A DNA stretch of 48,984 bases, taken from positions 1 through 48,984 of the forward strand of contig QHZD01000043.1 in the NCBI GenBank assembly GCA_003225315.1, in the 5' to 3' direction. The stretch is from Acidobacteriota bacterium. Its GTDB lineage: Bacteria > Acidobacteriota > Terriglobia > Acidiferrales > UBA7541. Each line of letters starts with the position of its first letter. Position 1 is the stretch's first letter. Positions 1-7,527 of this stretch are shown one piece after another. A program made the position numbers and the translations under genes. Under the pieces are notes generated by a model that searched no databases, was not told where the DNA came from, and worked only from the letters and a program-made list of their open reading frames with translations.

Positions 1-103
1 CCGCAAAAGACGCGGGATTCCCACTTTCCCACAGCTCCAACAACAGTCTTCCCTTCTCGATTCAGGGGGAGGAAAAACCAAAGGCAAGCGGACACACCAC
101 GTG

Positions 104-406
104 CTAACAAAAGCGGACATCTCGATTTGCTAACAACACTTGGTCCTTAAGGTCGGAGGCCATTTCATAGAGTTTGGCGATGTCTGCCCGGAGAGCTTTC
201 TGATTGGCAAGTTCAATGGCTTTGGGATTGGGGGTACTTGGATCCTCCAGGCTCGGGGGAGCGTTGGGGTCGCGGCCGTTGGGGTAAACCCTGGCCCGCG
301 GGGCGGTTCCCGAACTTGGTGCTTGCAGACCAAGGAGAGGTTTTGCGGCCAAGATGCCGGCTACTCCAACAAATCCCGCTAACGCGTGACGTCTTGATAC
401 CGGCAT
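104..406 (-). CDS. small exported protein, Tat-like signal, unknown function
   Basis: A 100-residue protein that I do not recognise. The N terminus reads as an export signal: a twin-arginine stretch (SRRHALAG, residues 4-11) followed by a hydrophobic run to about residue 27. It resembles but does not fully match the Tat consensus SRRxFLK. The rest is a proline-rich linker and a predicted helix (about residues 62-95) rich in Ala, Lys, Leu and Asp. The ATG start at 406 has a good ribosome binding site (GGAGG, 6 nt upstream). AT-rich sequence (TATAACTATAAA on the minus strand) lies about 30-40 bp upstream and could be the -10 region. It is divergent from the DUF2911 gene. Function unknown; probably periplasmic. 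Confidence 0.6.
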   Translation of the reverse strand: MPVSRRHALAGFVGVAGILAAKPLLGLQAPSSGTAPRARVYPNGRDPNAPPSLEDPSTPNPKAIELANQKALRADIAKLYEMASDLKDQVLLANRDVRFC

Positions 407-456
407 CAGCCACCTCCATGAAGCAGCATCCCCACGGATTTATAGTTATAGATAAT

Positions 457-492
457 GCTCTCGCTCTCGCTTTCGCTTTCGCGATCGCGAGC
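457..492. repeat. short hexamer repeat (GCTYTC)4 ending in GCGATCGC
   Basis: Four tandem GCTCTC/GCTTTC hexamers at 457-480 run into the palindrome GCGATCGC and GAGC. It lies in the divergent intergenic region between the small exported protein and the DUF2911 gene. The rest of 407-663 shows no gene. The repeat may be slippage-prone; no regulatory role can be shown. Confidence 0.5.
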
Positions 493-663
493 TACCGAAA
501 CCTACGTTTAAACTCTTTCTTGTAGTTTCGCAAGACGCGAAATAAAGAGAGGGTGAAACGAGTCTTATTCTCAGCCGTCTGTTAGGGTTGGACAAAATTC
601 GATATTGCACTGTGCTGGCAAATCCGGTTCAATGCTTGGGCACAGCATAAAGGGGGGAAATTT

Positions 664-1206
664 ATGAGAAGGCAGTATGCATTTTTGGCGGCGGGATGTC
701 TGACGGTCGGTTTGATGGCGGTACTGGGGTCCGCGCAGATGGACAAGGCTTCCCGGCCCAGTCCACCGGCAAAGGCTACGTGCGACTTGGGGGGCGGCAA
801 GACGATTACTGTGGATTATTCCAGCCCGCGCGTACGAGGACGCAAGATTTTCGGTGAACACGAACCTTATGGCAAGGTTTGGCGGGCCGGAGCGAATGAG
901 GCGACGACTTTTGTCACCACAGCAGATTTGATGGTGGGCGGGGCTCACGTTCCGGCCGGCAGCTACACCATTTTCGCGATTCCGAATCCGGATAAGTGGA
1001 CTCTGATTATCAGCAAGAAAACCGGTGAGTGGGGCACGGATTATCCCGGGCCGGAAAATGACTTGGCACGCGTGGACATGAAGGCCTCAAAGTTGCCTTC
1101 TCTCGTCGAGAATTTCACTATCGCGTTTGACAAGACGGCCAACGGCTACACTATGCGTATGGATTGGGAAACGACGCGGGCGTCCGTGGACATTTCGAAG
1201 ATGTAA
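664..1206 (+). CDS. DUF2911 family exported protein
   Basis: A 180-residue protein matching the DUF2911 family, which has no firmly assigned biochemical role. It has a signal peptide (residues 1-24, cleavage likely after the SAQ around residue 25). The typical core follows: a strand-rich start with VDYSSPRVRGRKIFG, then GKVWRAGANEATTF, then a VPAGSYTIFAIP segment and a W-rich end. The start at 664 is supported by GGGGGGAAATTT directly before ATG. It is monocistronic, flanked upstream by a divergent gene and downstream by a strong intrinsic terminator. Probably periplasmic or surface exposed. Confidence 0.85.
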   Translation: MRRQYAFLAAGCLTVGLMAVLGSAQMDKASRPSPPAKATCDLGGGKTITVDYSSPRVRGRKIFGEHEPYGKVWRAGANEATTFVTTADLMVGGAHVPAGSYTIFAIPNPDKWTLIISKKTGEWGTDYPGPENDLARVDMKASKLPSLVENFTIAFDKTANGYTMRMDWETTRASVDISKM

Positions 1207-1226
1207 CGGCTCGATTTCGCGAAGCG

Positions 1227-1270
1227 AAAAAAGGCGCGTTCGGCACTCCAGCCGGAGCGCCTTTTTTATT
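1227..1270 (+). terminator. strong intrinsic terminator, probably bidirectional
   Basis: A perfect 11-bp stem (AAAAAAGGCGC at 1227-1237, GCGCCTTTTTT at 1257-1267) encloses a 19-nt loop. A-runs and T-runs flank both sides, so it can stop transcription from the DUF2911 gene (plus) and from the convergent EamA exporter (minus). Confidence 0.9.
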
Positions 1271-1300
1271 TGGCGGCGGGCTTGGCGCGGAACCGATATC

Positions 1301-2263
1301 CTAGGAACTTTCCGGAAGGCGCGCCATGCCGCGATCGACGAGCATCACGGCGCCGATAACCATAACGGTGGAAAGAAGCACGTTTAACGTTACCGCTTCG
1401 CCGGCGAACAGCCAGCCAAGCAAAACGGCGACAATCGGATTGACGTAGGTGTGCGTGGCAACAAGCGTGGGCGAGTAGTGCTCGAGGAGCCAATTGTAGG
1501 CGGTGAAAGCCACGACCGAGCCGAAGAGGATCAGGTAGCCAAGCGCCAGCCACGAACGCAAGGAGACGGATGCGAACGAAAATCCGCGGTATTCTCCAAC
1601 AGCGGTTCCGACGAGAAGCAGTTGGAAAGATCCCGCCAGCAACGAAAGCGCCGACAAAAGTAGCGGATGCCCGGAGAGATGCGAACGTCTGGAGTAGACA
1701 ATCCCCACAGACCAAGAAAGCGCGCCCAAGACCACCGCGAGCGAACCGACAAACACGCCAGGGCCGGAATTCAGGGCGCTTCGGCCCATCAGCAGGCCGA
1801 CGCCGCCGAACCCCAGGAGGATTCCAGCCAGCAGCGTGCCGTTCAAGCGCCACCGACGAGCAGCGGCAGCGCTAAGCAGGAAAACCCAGATGGGTTCGCT
1901 GGCGATGAGCAAAGAGGCAAGGCCGGACGGCACTTTTTGCTCCGCCCAGTGCAGGGTTCCGTGGCCAATCAGAAAGAAGAAGAAACCGATGATGAGGCTG
2001 GCGCGAACTTGGGACCACGTTGGGCGAAGACGTTTTGCCAGGCACCAAGCAAGAAGAATCGAGCCGGCGGTCAAGTGGCGGAGGCCCGCGGTGTAGAGCG
2101 GAGGAATCGTTTCAACGGCGTAACGAATCGCGAGGTATGTGGAACCCCAGACGAGGTAAATGGAGAGAAAGGCAAGAATGACGCCGGCGCGATTGAGCCT
2201 CGGGCGCGCAGAAGCTACTGGCGTAGGAAGACTTGCGACGACGGCTGTGGAGTCCGTGGACAT
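1301..2263 (-). CDS. EamA/DMT-family inner-membrane exporter
   Basis: A 320-residue drug/metabolite transporter with ten predicted membrane helices arranged as two EamA repeats. The first holds the family signature YLVWGSTYLAIRYAVETIPP. The second shows ALSWSVGIVYSRR and, near the end, a segment with HTYVNPIVAVLLGWLFAGE. Such proteins export amino acids, metabolites or drugs; the substrate cannot be read from sequence. A start 45 nt further upstream is possible, but the ATG at 2263 is preceded by AGGTGAAACA and leaves a normal N terminus, so I use it. The gene diverges from the CGNR regulator across an array of TGTAATG sites that probably controls it. Confidence 0.88.
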   Translation of the reverse strand: MSTDSTAVVASLPTPVASARPRLNRAGVILAFLSIYLVWGSTYLAIRYAVETIPPLYTAGLRHLTAGSILLAWCLAKRLRPTWSQVRASLIIGFFFFLIGHGTLHWAEQKVPSGLASLLIASEPIWVFLLSAAAARRWRLNGTLLAGILLGFGGVGLLMGRSALNSGPGVFVGSLAVVLGALSWSVGIVYSRRSHLSGHPLLLSALSLLAGSFQLLLVGTAVGEYRGFSFASVSLRSWLALGYLILFGSVVAFTAYNWLLEHYSPTLVATHTYVNPIVAVLLGWLFAGEAVTLNVLLSTVMVIGAVMLVDRGMARLPESS

Positions 2264-2320
2264 TGTTTCACCTATGAGCGGCAGCGAAGGTACGGAAGGT
2301 TTCGGCATAGCGCCTGTTGA

Positions 2321-2402
2321 TGTAATGCTTTAACGCGGCTACACTCATTACAAGAAGATAGTCGATCCAGTGTAATGAGTCAAGTGAATTTAAGTCATTA
2401 CC
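2321..2402. promoter_or_regulatory. array of four TGTAATG half-sites at exact 25-bp spacing
   Basis: Seen directly: TGTAATG at 2321, CATTACA at 2346, TGTAATG at 2371 and CATTACC at 2396. Orientation alternates and each interval is exactly 25 bp. The middle pair forms a perfect 10-bp inverted repeat (ACTCATTACA at 2343-2352, TGTAATGAGT at 2371-2380). The array fills the gap between the EamA exporter and the CGNR regulator, and the last site abuts the regulator's ATG. I infer an operator for a dimeric repressor or activator, plausibly the adjacent CGNR protein itself. Confidence 0.7.
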
Positions 2403-2984
2403 ATGAAAACGCCACAAAATGTCTTCTATGCACACGGATTCGGAAAGGCTGCTCCCTGGGTTGACCTGGCAAACAGCGAAGAGTGGGACGGATTTGGCAA
2501 GCGTACCGACCACTTGGGTGACCCGGAGTGGCTGGCGGCCTTCCAGAAACATTGGATGCTGGCGCCTCTTTCGCATGGTAAATCTTCCCGCCTTCGATTG
2601 CTGAAGCTGCGCGATGTACTGCGCCGCGCTGCGCAAAAGTTGGCCGCGGGACACGGGCTGGGCGCCGGCGAAATCTCCAAGCTGAATCATGTTCTCAACG
2701 TACCGATGCGGCCGCGGCTCGTCCAGCGCCAAAATGGGTGGCGGGCGGAGCTGGTCCCTGTGAAGAGGGATGGGAACTGGGCACTGGCGGAGATCGCCGC
2801 TTCGTTAACTCAAACATTAGCGGGGCAGGACGCGCAGCGCGTGCGAATTTGTGCCAATGTGGATTGCCGATGGATTTTTCACGATCCCACGAAGGGCGGC
2901 ACGAAGCGTTGGTGCAATGACCGCACCTGCGGCAACCGTGCGCGAGTGCGCCGGGCCAGGGCAGCGCAAAAGCGAAGCGCCTGA
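2403..2984 (+). CDS. CGNR zinc-finger transcriptional regulator (ABATE domain)
   Basis: A 193-residue protein with the family's two-part layout. The N-terminal ABATE-like helical domain (about 15-140) may bind a ligand. The C-terminal CGNR zinc finger has Cys at about 148 and 153 (RICANVDCRWIFHD), then WCNDRTCGNR (about 169-178) and a basic tail of Arg and Lys. Members are regarded as stress-linked DNA-binding regulators. There is no Shine-Dalgarno sequence before the ATG and a putative operator half-site touches the start codon, so the mRNA may be leaderless or nearly so. Divergence from an EamA exporter suggests local control of export. Target and ligand are unknown. Confidence 0.82.
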   Translation: MKTPQNVFYAHGFGKAAPWVDLANSEEWDGFGKRTDHLGDPEWLAAFQKHWMLAPLSHGKSSRLRLLKLRDVLRRAAQKLAAGHGLGAGEISKLNHVLNVPMRPRLVQRQNGWRAELVPVKRDGNWALAEIAASLTQTLAGQDAQRVRICANVDCRWIFHDPTKGGTKRWCNDRTCGNRARVRRARAAQKRSA

Positions 2985-3011
2985 CAACGAAATTGTGTTC
3001 GTCGCCAGGCG
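2978..3011. terminator. hairpin between convergent genes, possible terminator
   Basis: An imperfect stem pairs 2978-2991 with 2998-3011 (12 of 14 positions) around a 6-nt loop. It begins inside the last codons of the CGNR gene and lies just past the end of folE. There is no clear T-run, so termination is uncertain. Confidence 0.4.
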
Positions 3012-3036
3012 TGGGATCAAATCTGTTGTTCTAAGA

Positions 3037-3648
3037 TCAGGTATTCTTCGGCCGAACGAGCGCGAGAAATTCATCACGCGTTTGCTTGTTGTGGCGGAAA
3101 GCGCCGAGCATGGCGCTGGTGACGGCCTGGCCATGTTGTTTCTCAACGCCGCGCATCTGCATGCACAGATGGCGGGCTTCGACGATTACGCCGACGCCCT
3201 GAGGAGCGATTTTTTCCTGGATCGCTTCCGCGATCTGGCTAGTCATGCGCTCCTGAATCTGCAGCCGCCGCGCGAACATATTGACCAGGCGCGCGATTTT
3301 GCTGAGGCCGAGCACGCGCTTCTCCGGCAAATAGGCCACGTGAGCCTTGCCGAAGAACGGAAGAATGTGGTGTTCGCAAAGGCTGAAGAATTCGATGTCC
3401 TTGACGATGACCATTTCATCGTACGCCACAGCAAACGTCGCGCCGTTCAGCACATGATCCAAATTCTGGTGATAGCCGCCGGTCAAAAACTTCAGCGCTT
3501 TCTCAAAACGCTCCGGCGTCTTGCGCAGTCCCTCGCGATTCGGGTCTTCGCCGACCAGCTTGATGATTTCGCGCATGTGGCAAGCGATTTTACGTGCGTC
3601 GAGCTCTTTGTTGTCATTCAACAGAATCTCTTCCGTTGGTTTGGTCAC
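3037..3648 (-). CDS. folE: GTP cyclohydrolase I
   Basis: A 203-residue type I GTP cyclohydrolase, which opens GTP to 7,8-dihydroneopterin triphosphate. This is the entry step for tetrahydrofolate and, through PTPS-family enzymes, for queuosine or tetrahydrobiopterin. Zinc ligands are present: C91 and H94 in [10 protein letters not shown] and C162 in HLCMQMRG. The [10 protein letters not shown] and [10 protein letters not shown] segments are typical. Length is normal. The start is GTG at 3648 and overlaps the stop of the upstream PTPS gene as GTGA, indicating translational coupling. It is the last gene of a GT2-PTPS-PTPS-folE operon. Confidence 0.96.
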   Translation of the reverse strand: MTKPTEEILLNDNKELDARKIACHMREIIKLVGEDPNREGLRKTPERFEKALKFLTGGYHQNLDHVLNGATFAVAYDEMVIVKDIEFFSLCEHHILPFFGKAHVAYLPEKRVLGLSKIARLVNMFARRLQIQERMTSQIAEAIQEKIAPQGVGVIVEARHLCMQMRGVEKQHGQAVTSAMLGAFRHNKQTRDEFLALVRPKNT

Positions 3649-4085
3649 GGACGGTTCCCTTCTGAATTGTCCCCGGCGTACTCGAAGCTGTTGTTTCCGG
3701 TCTCTTCGACGCGGATGCGTTCAAGTTTTGCCCTGGGGAAAGATTTCAGGCGCTGAAAAATTTCCATGCATAGATTCTCCGTCGTGGGCACTTTGTCCCG
3801 GAATGCGGGGATATCTTCGTTGAACGACTTGTGATCGAAATCCTCGAGTACCTGGCGTTCGACGAAGGCGTCCAGATCGTCAAGATTCGCGATCATCCCC
3901 GTAGCCGCGTCGACTTCTCCCGATACGCTAATTTCCACGACGTAATTATGGCCGTGGCCATGGGGATTGTTGCATTTCCCAAAGACACGCCAATTCTCCT
4001 CTTCGCTGAGCTGCGAAGTATGCAAGCGGTGCGACGCCGAGAAGCGATACCGGCGGCCCAGCTCGATTTTGAGCGCGCCGCTCAT
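3645..4085 (-). CDS. 6-pyruvoyl-tetrahydropterin synthase / QueD family, copy B
   Basis: A 146-residue T-fold enzyme acting on dihydroneopterin triphosphate. Zinc ligands H19, H42 and H44 and catalytic C38 are present in FSASH and [13 protein letters not shown]. The catalytic Asp-His pair is in FDHKSF and the pterin-anchoring Glu is in VEETGNN. The GKCNNPxGHGHN form is more typical of PTPS than of E. coli-like QueD. The start at 4085 is fixed by an ATGA overlap with the upstream paralogue. No queC, queE or queF lies nearby, so the product could be carboxytetrahydropterin or a biopterin precursor. Confidence 0.85.
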   Translation of the reverse strand: MSGALKIELGRRYRFSASHRLHTSQLSEEENWRVFGKCNNPHGHGHNYVVEISVSGEVDAATGMIANLDDLDAFVERQVLEDFDHKSFNEDIPAFRDKVPTTENLCMEIFQRLKSFPRAKLERIRVEETGNNSFEYAGDNSEGNRP

Positions 4086-4513
4086 GTCTTCCCTGCCCCA
4101 TTCGCGCCGTTGCGGTAACAATCGGCAAAGAGGTCCGGCGATTCGTAGAGCCGCACGCGATGCAGCCGGCCTTGCGTAATTTTCGGCTCAAGCAATTGCC
4201 ATATGACTCGCGCAATATTCTCGCAAGTCGGAATCTGGCCCGCCAGCTCCGGCACTTCATAGTTCAGATGGCGATGGTCCATGCGCTGCATGATTTCCTG
4301 TTCGAGAATCTCTTTCAGTTCTTTCAGATCCAGCACCATGCCGGTGACTGGATCGGGCTCGCCCTCGATGGTTACTTGCAGCGTGTAATTATGGCCATGG
4401 CCATGGGGATTGTTGCACTTACCAAAAATACGGCGGTTCTCTTCCGCAGAAAGATTCGGGTTGTGGTAGAGGTGCGAAGCCGAAAACTCGATTTTGCGCG
4501 TGAGGAGAACCAT
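4082..4513 (-). CDS. 6-pyruvoyl-tetrahydropterin synthase / QueD family, copy A
   Basis: A 143-residue tandem paralogue of the next gene. It keeps every key residue: H14 (SASH), C33, H37 and H39 ([13 protein letters not shown]), the MDHRHLN catalytic pair and Glu in LYESPD. Outside these motifs the two copies differ considerably, which argues for distinct substrates or an obligate heteromer rather than a fresh duplication. Around the zinc motif, however, the DNA is nearly identical (39 of 42 bases). It lies 10 nt after the GT2 gene and is translationally coupled to copy B through ATGA. Confidence 0.85.
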   Translation of the reverse strand: MVLLTRKIEFSASHLYHNPNLSAEENRRIFGKCNNPHGHGHNYTLQVTIEGEPDPVTGMVLDLKELKEILEQEIMQRMDHRHLNYEVPELAGQIPTCENIARVIWQLLEPKITQGRLHRVRLYESPDLFADCYRNGANGAGKT

Positions 4514-4523
4514 ACTCGTCTAG

Positions 4524-5597
4524 TTATTTTATCGATTCGGGAGCGCCAATGGCGTACTCCCGGCCCTTCCATTCGATTCTTCCCTTTACGTGGCTCCGAT
4601 AGGACGCCCAGAGCACACCAGAATACAGGACTGCCGCGGGTACATAATAAAAGATGAAGGAAAAAGGGAAATGGTTACGAACCAGTTCAAGGCCGTAGAT
4701 GGTCTGGCGGCCGAGCAAAAGCAAAACGCCGAAGAAAAAGACCAGCGGGAATTTCAGCCCAATCAGAATGAGTAAGAGCGGAATCCACGGCAGGCTTGAT
4801 TCGATCTCGCGAAACGCAGCCCACGGTGTCCCGCCAACCAAGCGATAGAGATTTTTCTTCCAGCCCTGCCACATGGAATCGAATGAGCGGTACATGCGCA
4901 CGCGGACGATGCCTTTACCGGAAGCAAACCAGATGCGATGGCCCGCGGCCTTGACGCGCATCGCAATGGCTACGTCTTCGAGCACTTCGCCCGCGACGCC
5001 GGCATGGCCGCCGATGGCGTCATATACTTCGCGGCGAATCATAAGGAACTGGCCATTCGCGGCCGCGGCATGGGATTTCGGATCATTCACACTGTCATAG
5101 GAAAATAATTTGGCTAACCGGAGGTAGATATACGGGATCAGCGCTCTCTCGTACCAATCCTCAGTGACTTGCTCCGGAGAAAAGGAAACCAAGGCGGCTT
5201 CGCGCTCTTGAGCGATTTGCAGCGCGCGGGCCGCTGAATTCGATTGGTGCTCGGCATCCGCATCCGTGAAAAGAAGCCGTGCGCCTTTGGCTTGCTGCAC
5301 GCCGGTCCAAAGGGCGTAGTTCTTGCCAACCCAACCATCGGGCAATCCATCGGTCTGCAACAAGCGCAAGTGCGGGTATGCGCCGATAAGGTCGCGCACA
5401 ATGCCCGCCGTTCCGTCGGTGGATTGATCGTCCACGACCAGAATCTCCGAAATTTCCTGCTGGCGCGCCAACGATTCGATACAGGTGGCGATGACCGCCT
5501 CCTCATTCCGTGCCGGGATGATGGCGGAGACAGTCAGCGGCGAAGACGCTGGAACGAAGGCGCCGCGAGGGGAACTGTTCTGTTCGCTAGCTGACAT
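4524..5597 (-). CDS. family 2 glycosyltransferase with C-terminal membrane segments
   Basis: A 357-residue GT-A fold glycosyltransferase resembling CrtQ/HpnB-type enzymes that glycosylate carotenoid or hopanoid-like lipids. It shows the GT2 nucleotide-binding start (VSAIIPARNEEAVI, about 23-36), VDDQSTDGT, a DxD-like FTDADAEH and the GEVLEDVAIAMRVKAAGH acceptor-site motif. A QGWKKNLYR segment stands in for QxxRW. Hydrophobic helices at about 268-300 and 313-335 anchor it in the membrane. It heads the minus-strand operon with the two PTPS genes and folE. The shared promoter is notable, since a lipid glycosyltransferase and pterin synthesis have no obvious link. Acceptor unknown. Confidence 0.85.
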   Translation of the reverse strand: MSASEQNSSPRGAFVPASSPLTVSAIIPARNEEAVIATCIESLARQQEISEILVVDDQSTDGTAGIVRDLIGAYPHLRLLQTDGLPDGWVGKNYALWTGVQQAKGARLLFTDADAEHQSNSAARALQIAQEREAALVSFSPEQVTEDWYERALIPYIYLRLAKLFSYDSVNDPKSHAAAANGQFLMIRREVYDAIGGHAGVAGEVLEDVAIAMRVKAAGHRIWFASGKGIVRVRMYRSFDSMWQGWKKNLYRLVGGTPWAAFREIESSLPWIPLLLILIGLKFPLVFFFGVLLLLGRQTIYGLELVRNHFPFSFIFYYVPAAVLYSGVLWASYRSHVKGRIEWKGREYAIGAPESIK

Positions 5598-5661
5598 TAG
5601 TGTATTGGATGCGGACGAGGCGTTTCGCGACCCAGGTTGATTGCGTTAGTATAACAGTTCG

Positions 5662-6204
5662 ATGCCAATCCTCAGGAAATTAGCCGTGTGGGGCGTGTTG
5701 GGTGTCGCCGCGGTGGTTTTGGTGCTGTTTGCAATGCCCAGCTACCGGCAAGGCGAAGCCTCGGTGGCAGGCAAAACCGCGCGCGACTTCCCGTTGGAAA
5801 TTGCGGGGAAGCCCGCCCATCTCGCCGATCTCAAGGGGAAAGTGGTGGTACTGAACTTCTGGGCGACCTGGTGCCCGCCCTGCGTGGAAGAGACTCCCGC
5901 CCTCAACCGCCTGCAAAAACACATCGAGTCGCGAAACGGCGTGATTCTAGGTGTGGCTGCTGATGAAGATACCGCAGCTTACGAGAAATTCCTCCGCGAC
6001 CAAGGGGTCTCTTTCCTAACCTACCGCGATCCTTCCACCAGGGACAATCATTCGCCGATCGCGCAGACGTACGGCACATCTATGTACCCTGAGACGTACG
6101 TCATCGATCGCCACGGCAAAATCGCCCGTAAATTCATCGGCTTCCAGCATTGGGACTCCCCAGACATGCTGGCCTACTTTGATTCCATTCTCGGGCAGAC
6201 GTAA
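5662..6204 (+). CDS. TlpA-like membrane-anchored thioredoxin
   Basis: A 180-residue thiol-disulfide oxidoreductase of the TlpA/ResA type. One N-terminal membrane helix (about 8-26) places a thioredoxin fold in the periplasm. The redox motif is WCPPC (C71 and C74 in NFWATWCPPCVEETP). The cis-Pro loop is YPETYVID, near residue 143. Such proteins reduce periplasmic disulfides, for instance in cytochrome c or copper-centre maturation. No ccm or cox genes are adjacent, so the target is unknown. The gene is monocistronic and divergent from the GT2 operon. The AT-rich TATAAC at about 5650 may be its -10 element. Confidence 0.9.
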   Translation: MPILRKLAVWGVLGVAAVVLVLFAMPSYRQGEASVAGKTARDFPLEIAGKPAHLADLKGKVVVLNFWATWCPPCVEETPALNRLQKHIESRNGVILGVAADEDTAAYEKFLRDQGVSFLTYRDPSTRDNHSPIAQTYGTSMYPETYVIDRHGKIARKFIGFQHWDSPDMLAYFDSILGQT

Positions 6205-6273
6205 GAACGAAATTCAAAAAAATAGGATGCAGAAACCGTGAGGGGTCGCAAACCAGCGCGTGAACATTCTTGC

Positions 6274-7527
6274 TCACTCGTAACGCAGAGCTTCGACGGG
6301 ATCAAGCTTGGCGGCCTGCATGGCGGGGAGCCAACCGCTAATCACTCCGACGACGACAAGGATAGCGGTCGAAAGCAGCATGGTAACCAAGGAAAGCGTA
6401 AGGTGAATGTCCACTTTGCCGGAATCGTCTTCGTAGGCGGGCCCGAGGAACGGCAGCGTCCCGACCGCCGAAGTAATGGCCGCGGAAAGCAGCATGCCAA
6501 TCACGCCCGCGGCCAGAGTCATGACCAGGGCTTCCAGCAAAAACTGCCAGCGAATGTGAGACTTCTTGGCGCCAAGGGCGCGGCGGAGACCGATTTCGCG
6601 GACGCGCTCTTCGACGGAGACGAGCATGATATTCATCACGCCGACGCCGCCAATGCCCAGAGTCAGCGCGCCGACGAAAAAGAGCAGCGCTTCGATCCCC
6701 AGCGTTATTCCCTCGTAGATGGGCTTGAACTCTTCCCTGCCGAACATGGTGATGGCGCGCTTGTCGTTCGGCGAAAAGTGCTGGCGGCTGGCGATGGCGG
6801 CGCGAAACTGTTGCATGGCGTCGGCTTCAAAATTCGGGGCGACCGGTTCGAACAGCATCACGCTGGCGTAACGCGCGTCCCATAGATCGCCCGCAGTCGT
6901 ATAGGGGATGAACACAGACTCATCGTCGCTCGTGAAATAGTTACTGTCGGAAAATTTCGTGTCCATGGAGCCGACGACTGTGAATTTGACTCCGTCAATG
7001 CGCACGGTTTCGCCAATGGCCGGGGTACCGCTAAAAAGTTTTCTGCGCAGGATGGCGCCGAGGAAAGCCACGCGGCGGCGCTCGGCAATGTCTTCGAGCG
7101 AGATCCAGCGTCCTTCCATGGGGATTTCATTGCGCATTTCGCCGTATTCGGGATAGACGCCGCGGATTGCAGTATCCGAAAGCCGTTCGTCGTGCGTAAT
7201 GCCCTTCCAACGAACGGTTTCGCGCGTCACACGCTTGACGAGCGGGGATTGCGCTTTCACCCAGTCCGCGTCCTCTTGTTCAAATCGCACCGCCTTGCCC
7301 GCGCGTTCGCCGCCCGCTTGCTCGCTGGTCGTTCCGGGCCAGCAGACCACTGCGCCTTTGCCGAAAACCTCGAAGGTGTACATCAGCACGCCGCGAAACC
7401 CTGAGCCGTAGCTGAGGAGAAGTGTTACCGCCACAATGCCCCAGGCGATGCCGGTCATTGTTAGCAAGCTGCGTACAGGATTTCGCCCGAGCGCGGCCCA
7501 CGCTTCCTTGAAGATTTCAAGGAGCAT
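6274..7527 (-). CDS. MacB-type ABC exporter permease, second of pair
   Basis: A 417-residue FtsX/MacB-like permease: one N-terminal membrane helix (about 21-42), a periplasmic MacB core domain (about 45-265) and three C-terminal helices with the FtsX signature. That region includes GGVGVMNIMLVSVEERVREIGLRRALGA (positions 6584-6666). There is no ATP-binding domain, so it needs a separate MacB/LolD-type ATPase. Its ATG follows the stop of the preceding permease directly (TAGATG), so the two are probably coupled and form a heterodimer. Substrate unknown. Confidence 0.9.
   Translation of the reverse strand: MLLEIFKEAWAALGRNPVRSLLTMTGIAWGIVAVTLLLSYGSGFRGVLMYTFEVFGKGAVVCWPGTTSEQAGGERAGKAVRFEQEDADWVKAQSPLVKRVTRETVRWKGITHDERLSDTAIRGVYPEYGEMRNEIPMEGRWISLEDIAERRRVAFLGAILRRKLFSGTPAIGETVRIDGVKFTVVGSMDTKFSDSNYFTSDDESVFIPYTTAGDLWDARYASVMLFEPVAPNFEADAMQQFRAAIASRQHFSPNDKRAITMFGREEFKPIYEGITLGIEALLFFVGALTLGIGGVGVMNIMLVSVEERVREIGLRRALGAKKSHIRWQFLLEALVMTLAAGVIGMLLSAAITSAVGTLPFLGPAYEDDSGKVDIHLTLSLVTMLLSTAILVVVGVISGWLPAMQAAKLDPVEALRYE

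Noticed and set aside
1667-2320. 217-codon plus-strand open frame opposite the EamA exporter
   Set aside because: Gln/Arg/Glu-rich antisense of a membrane protein, which always gives long hydrophilic frames.
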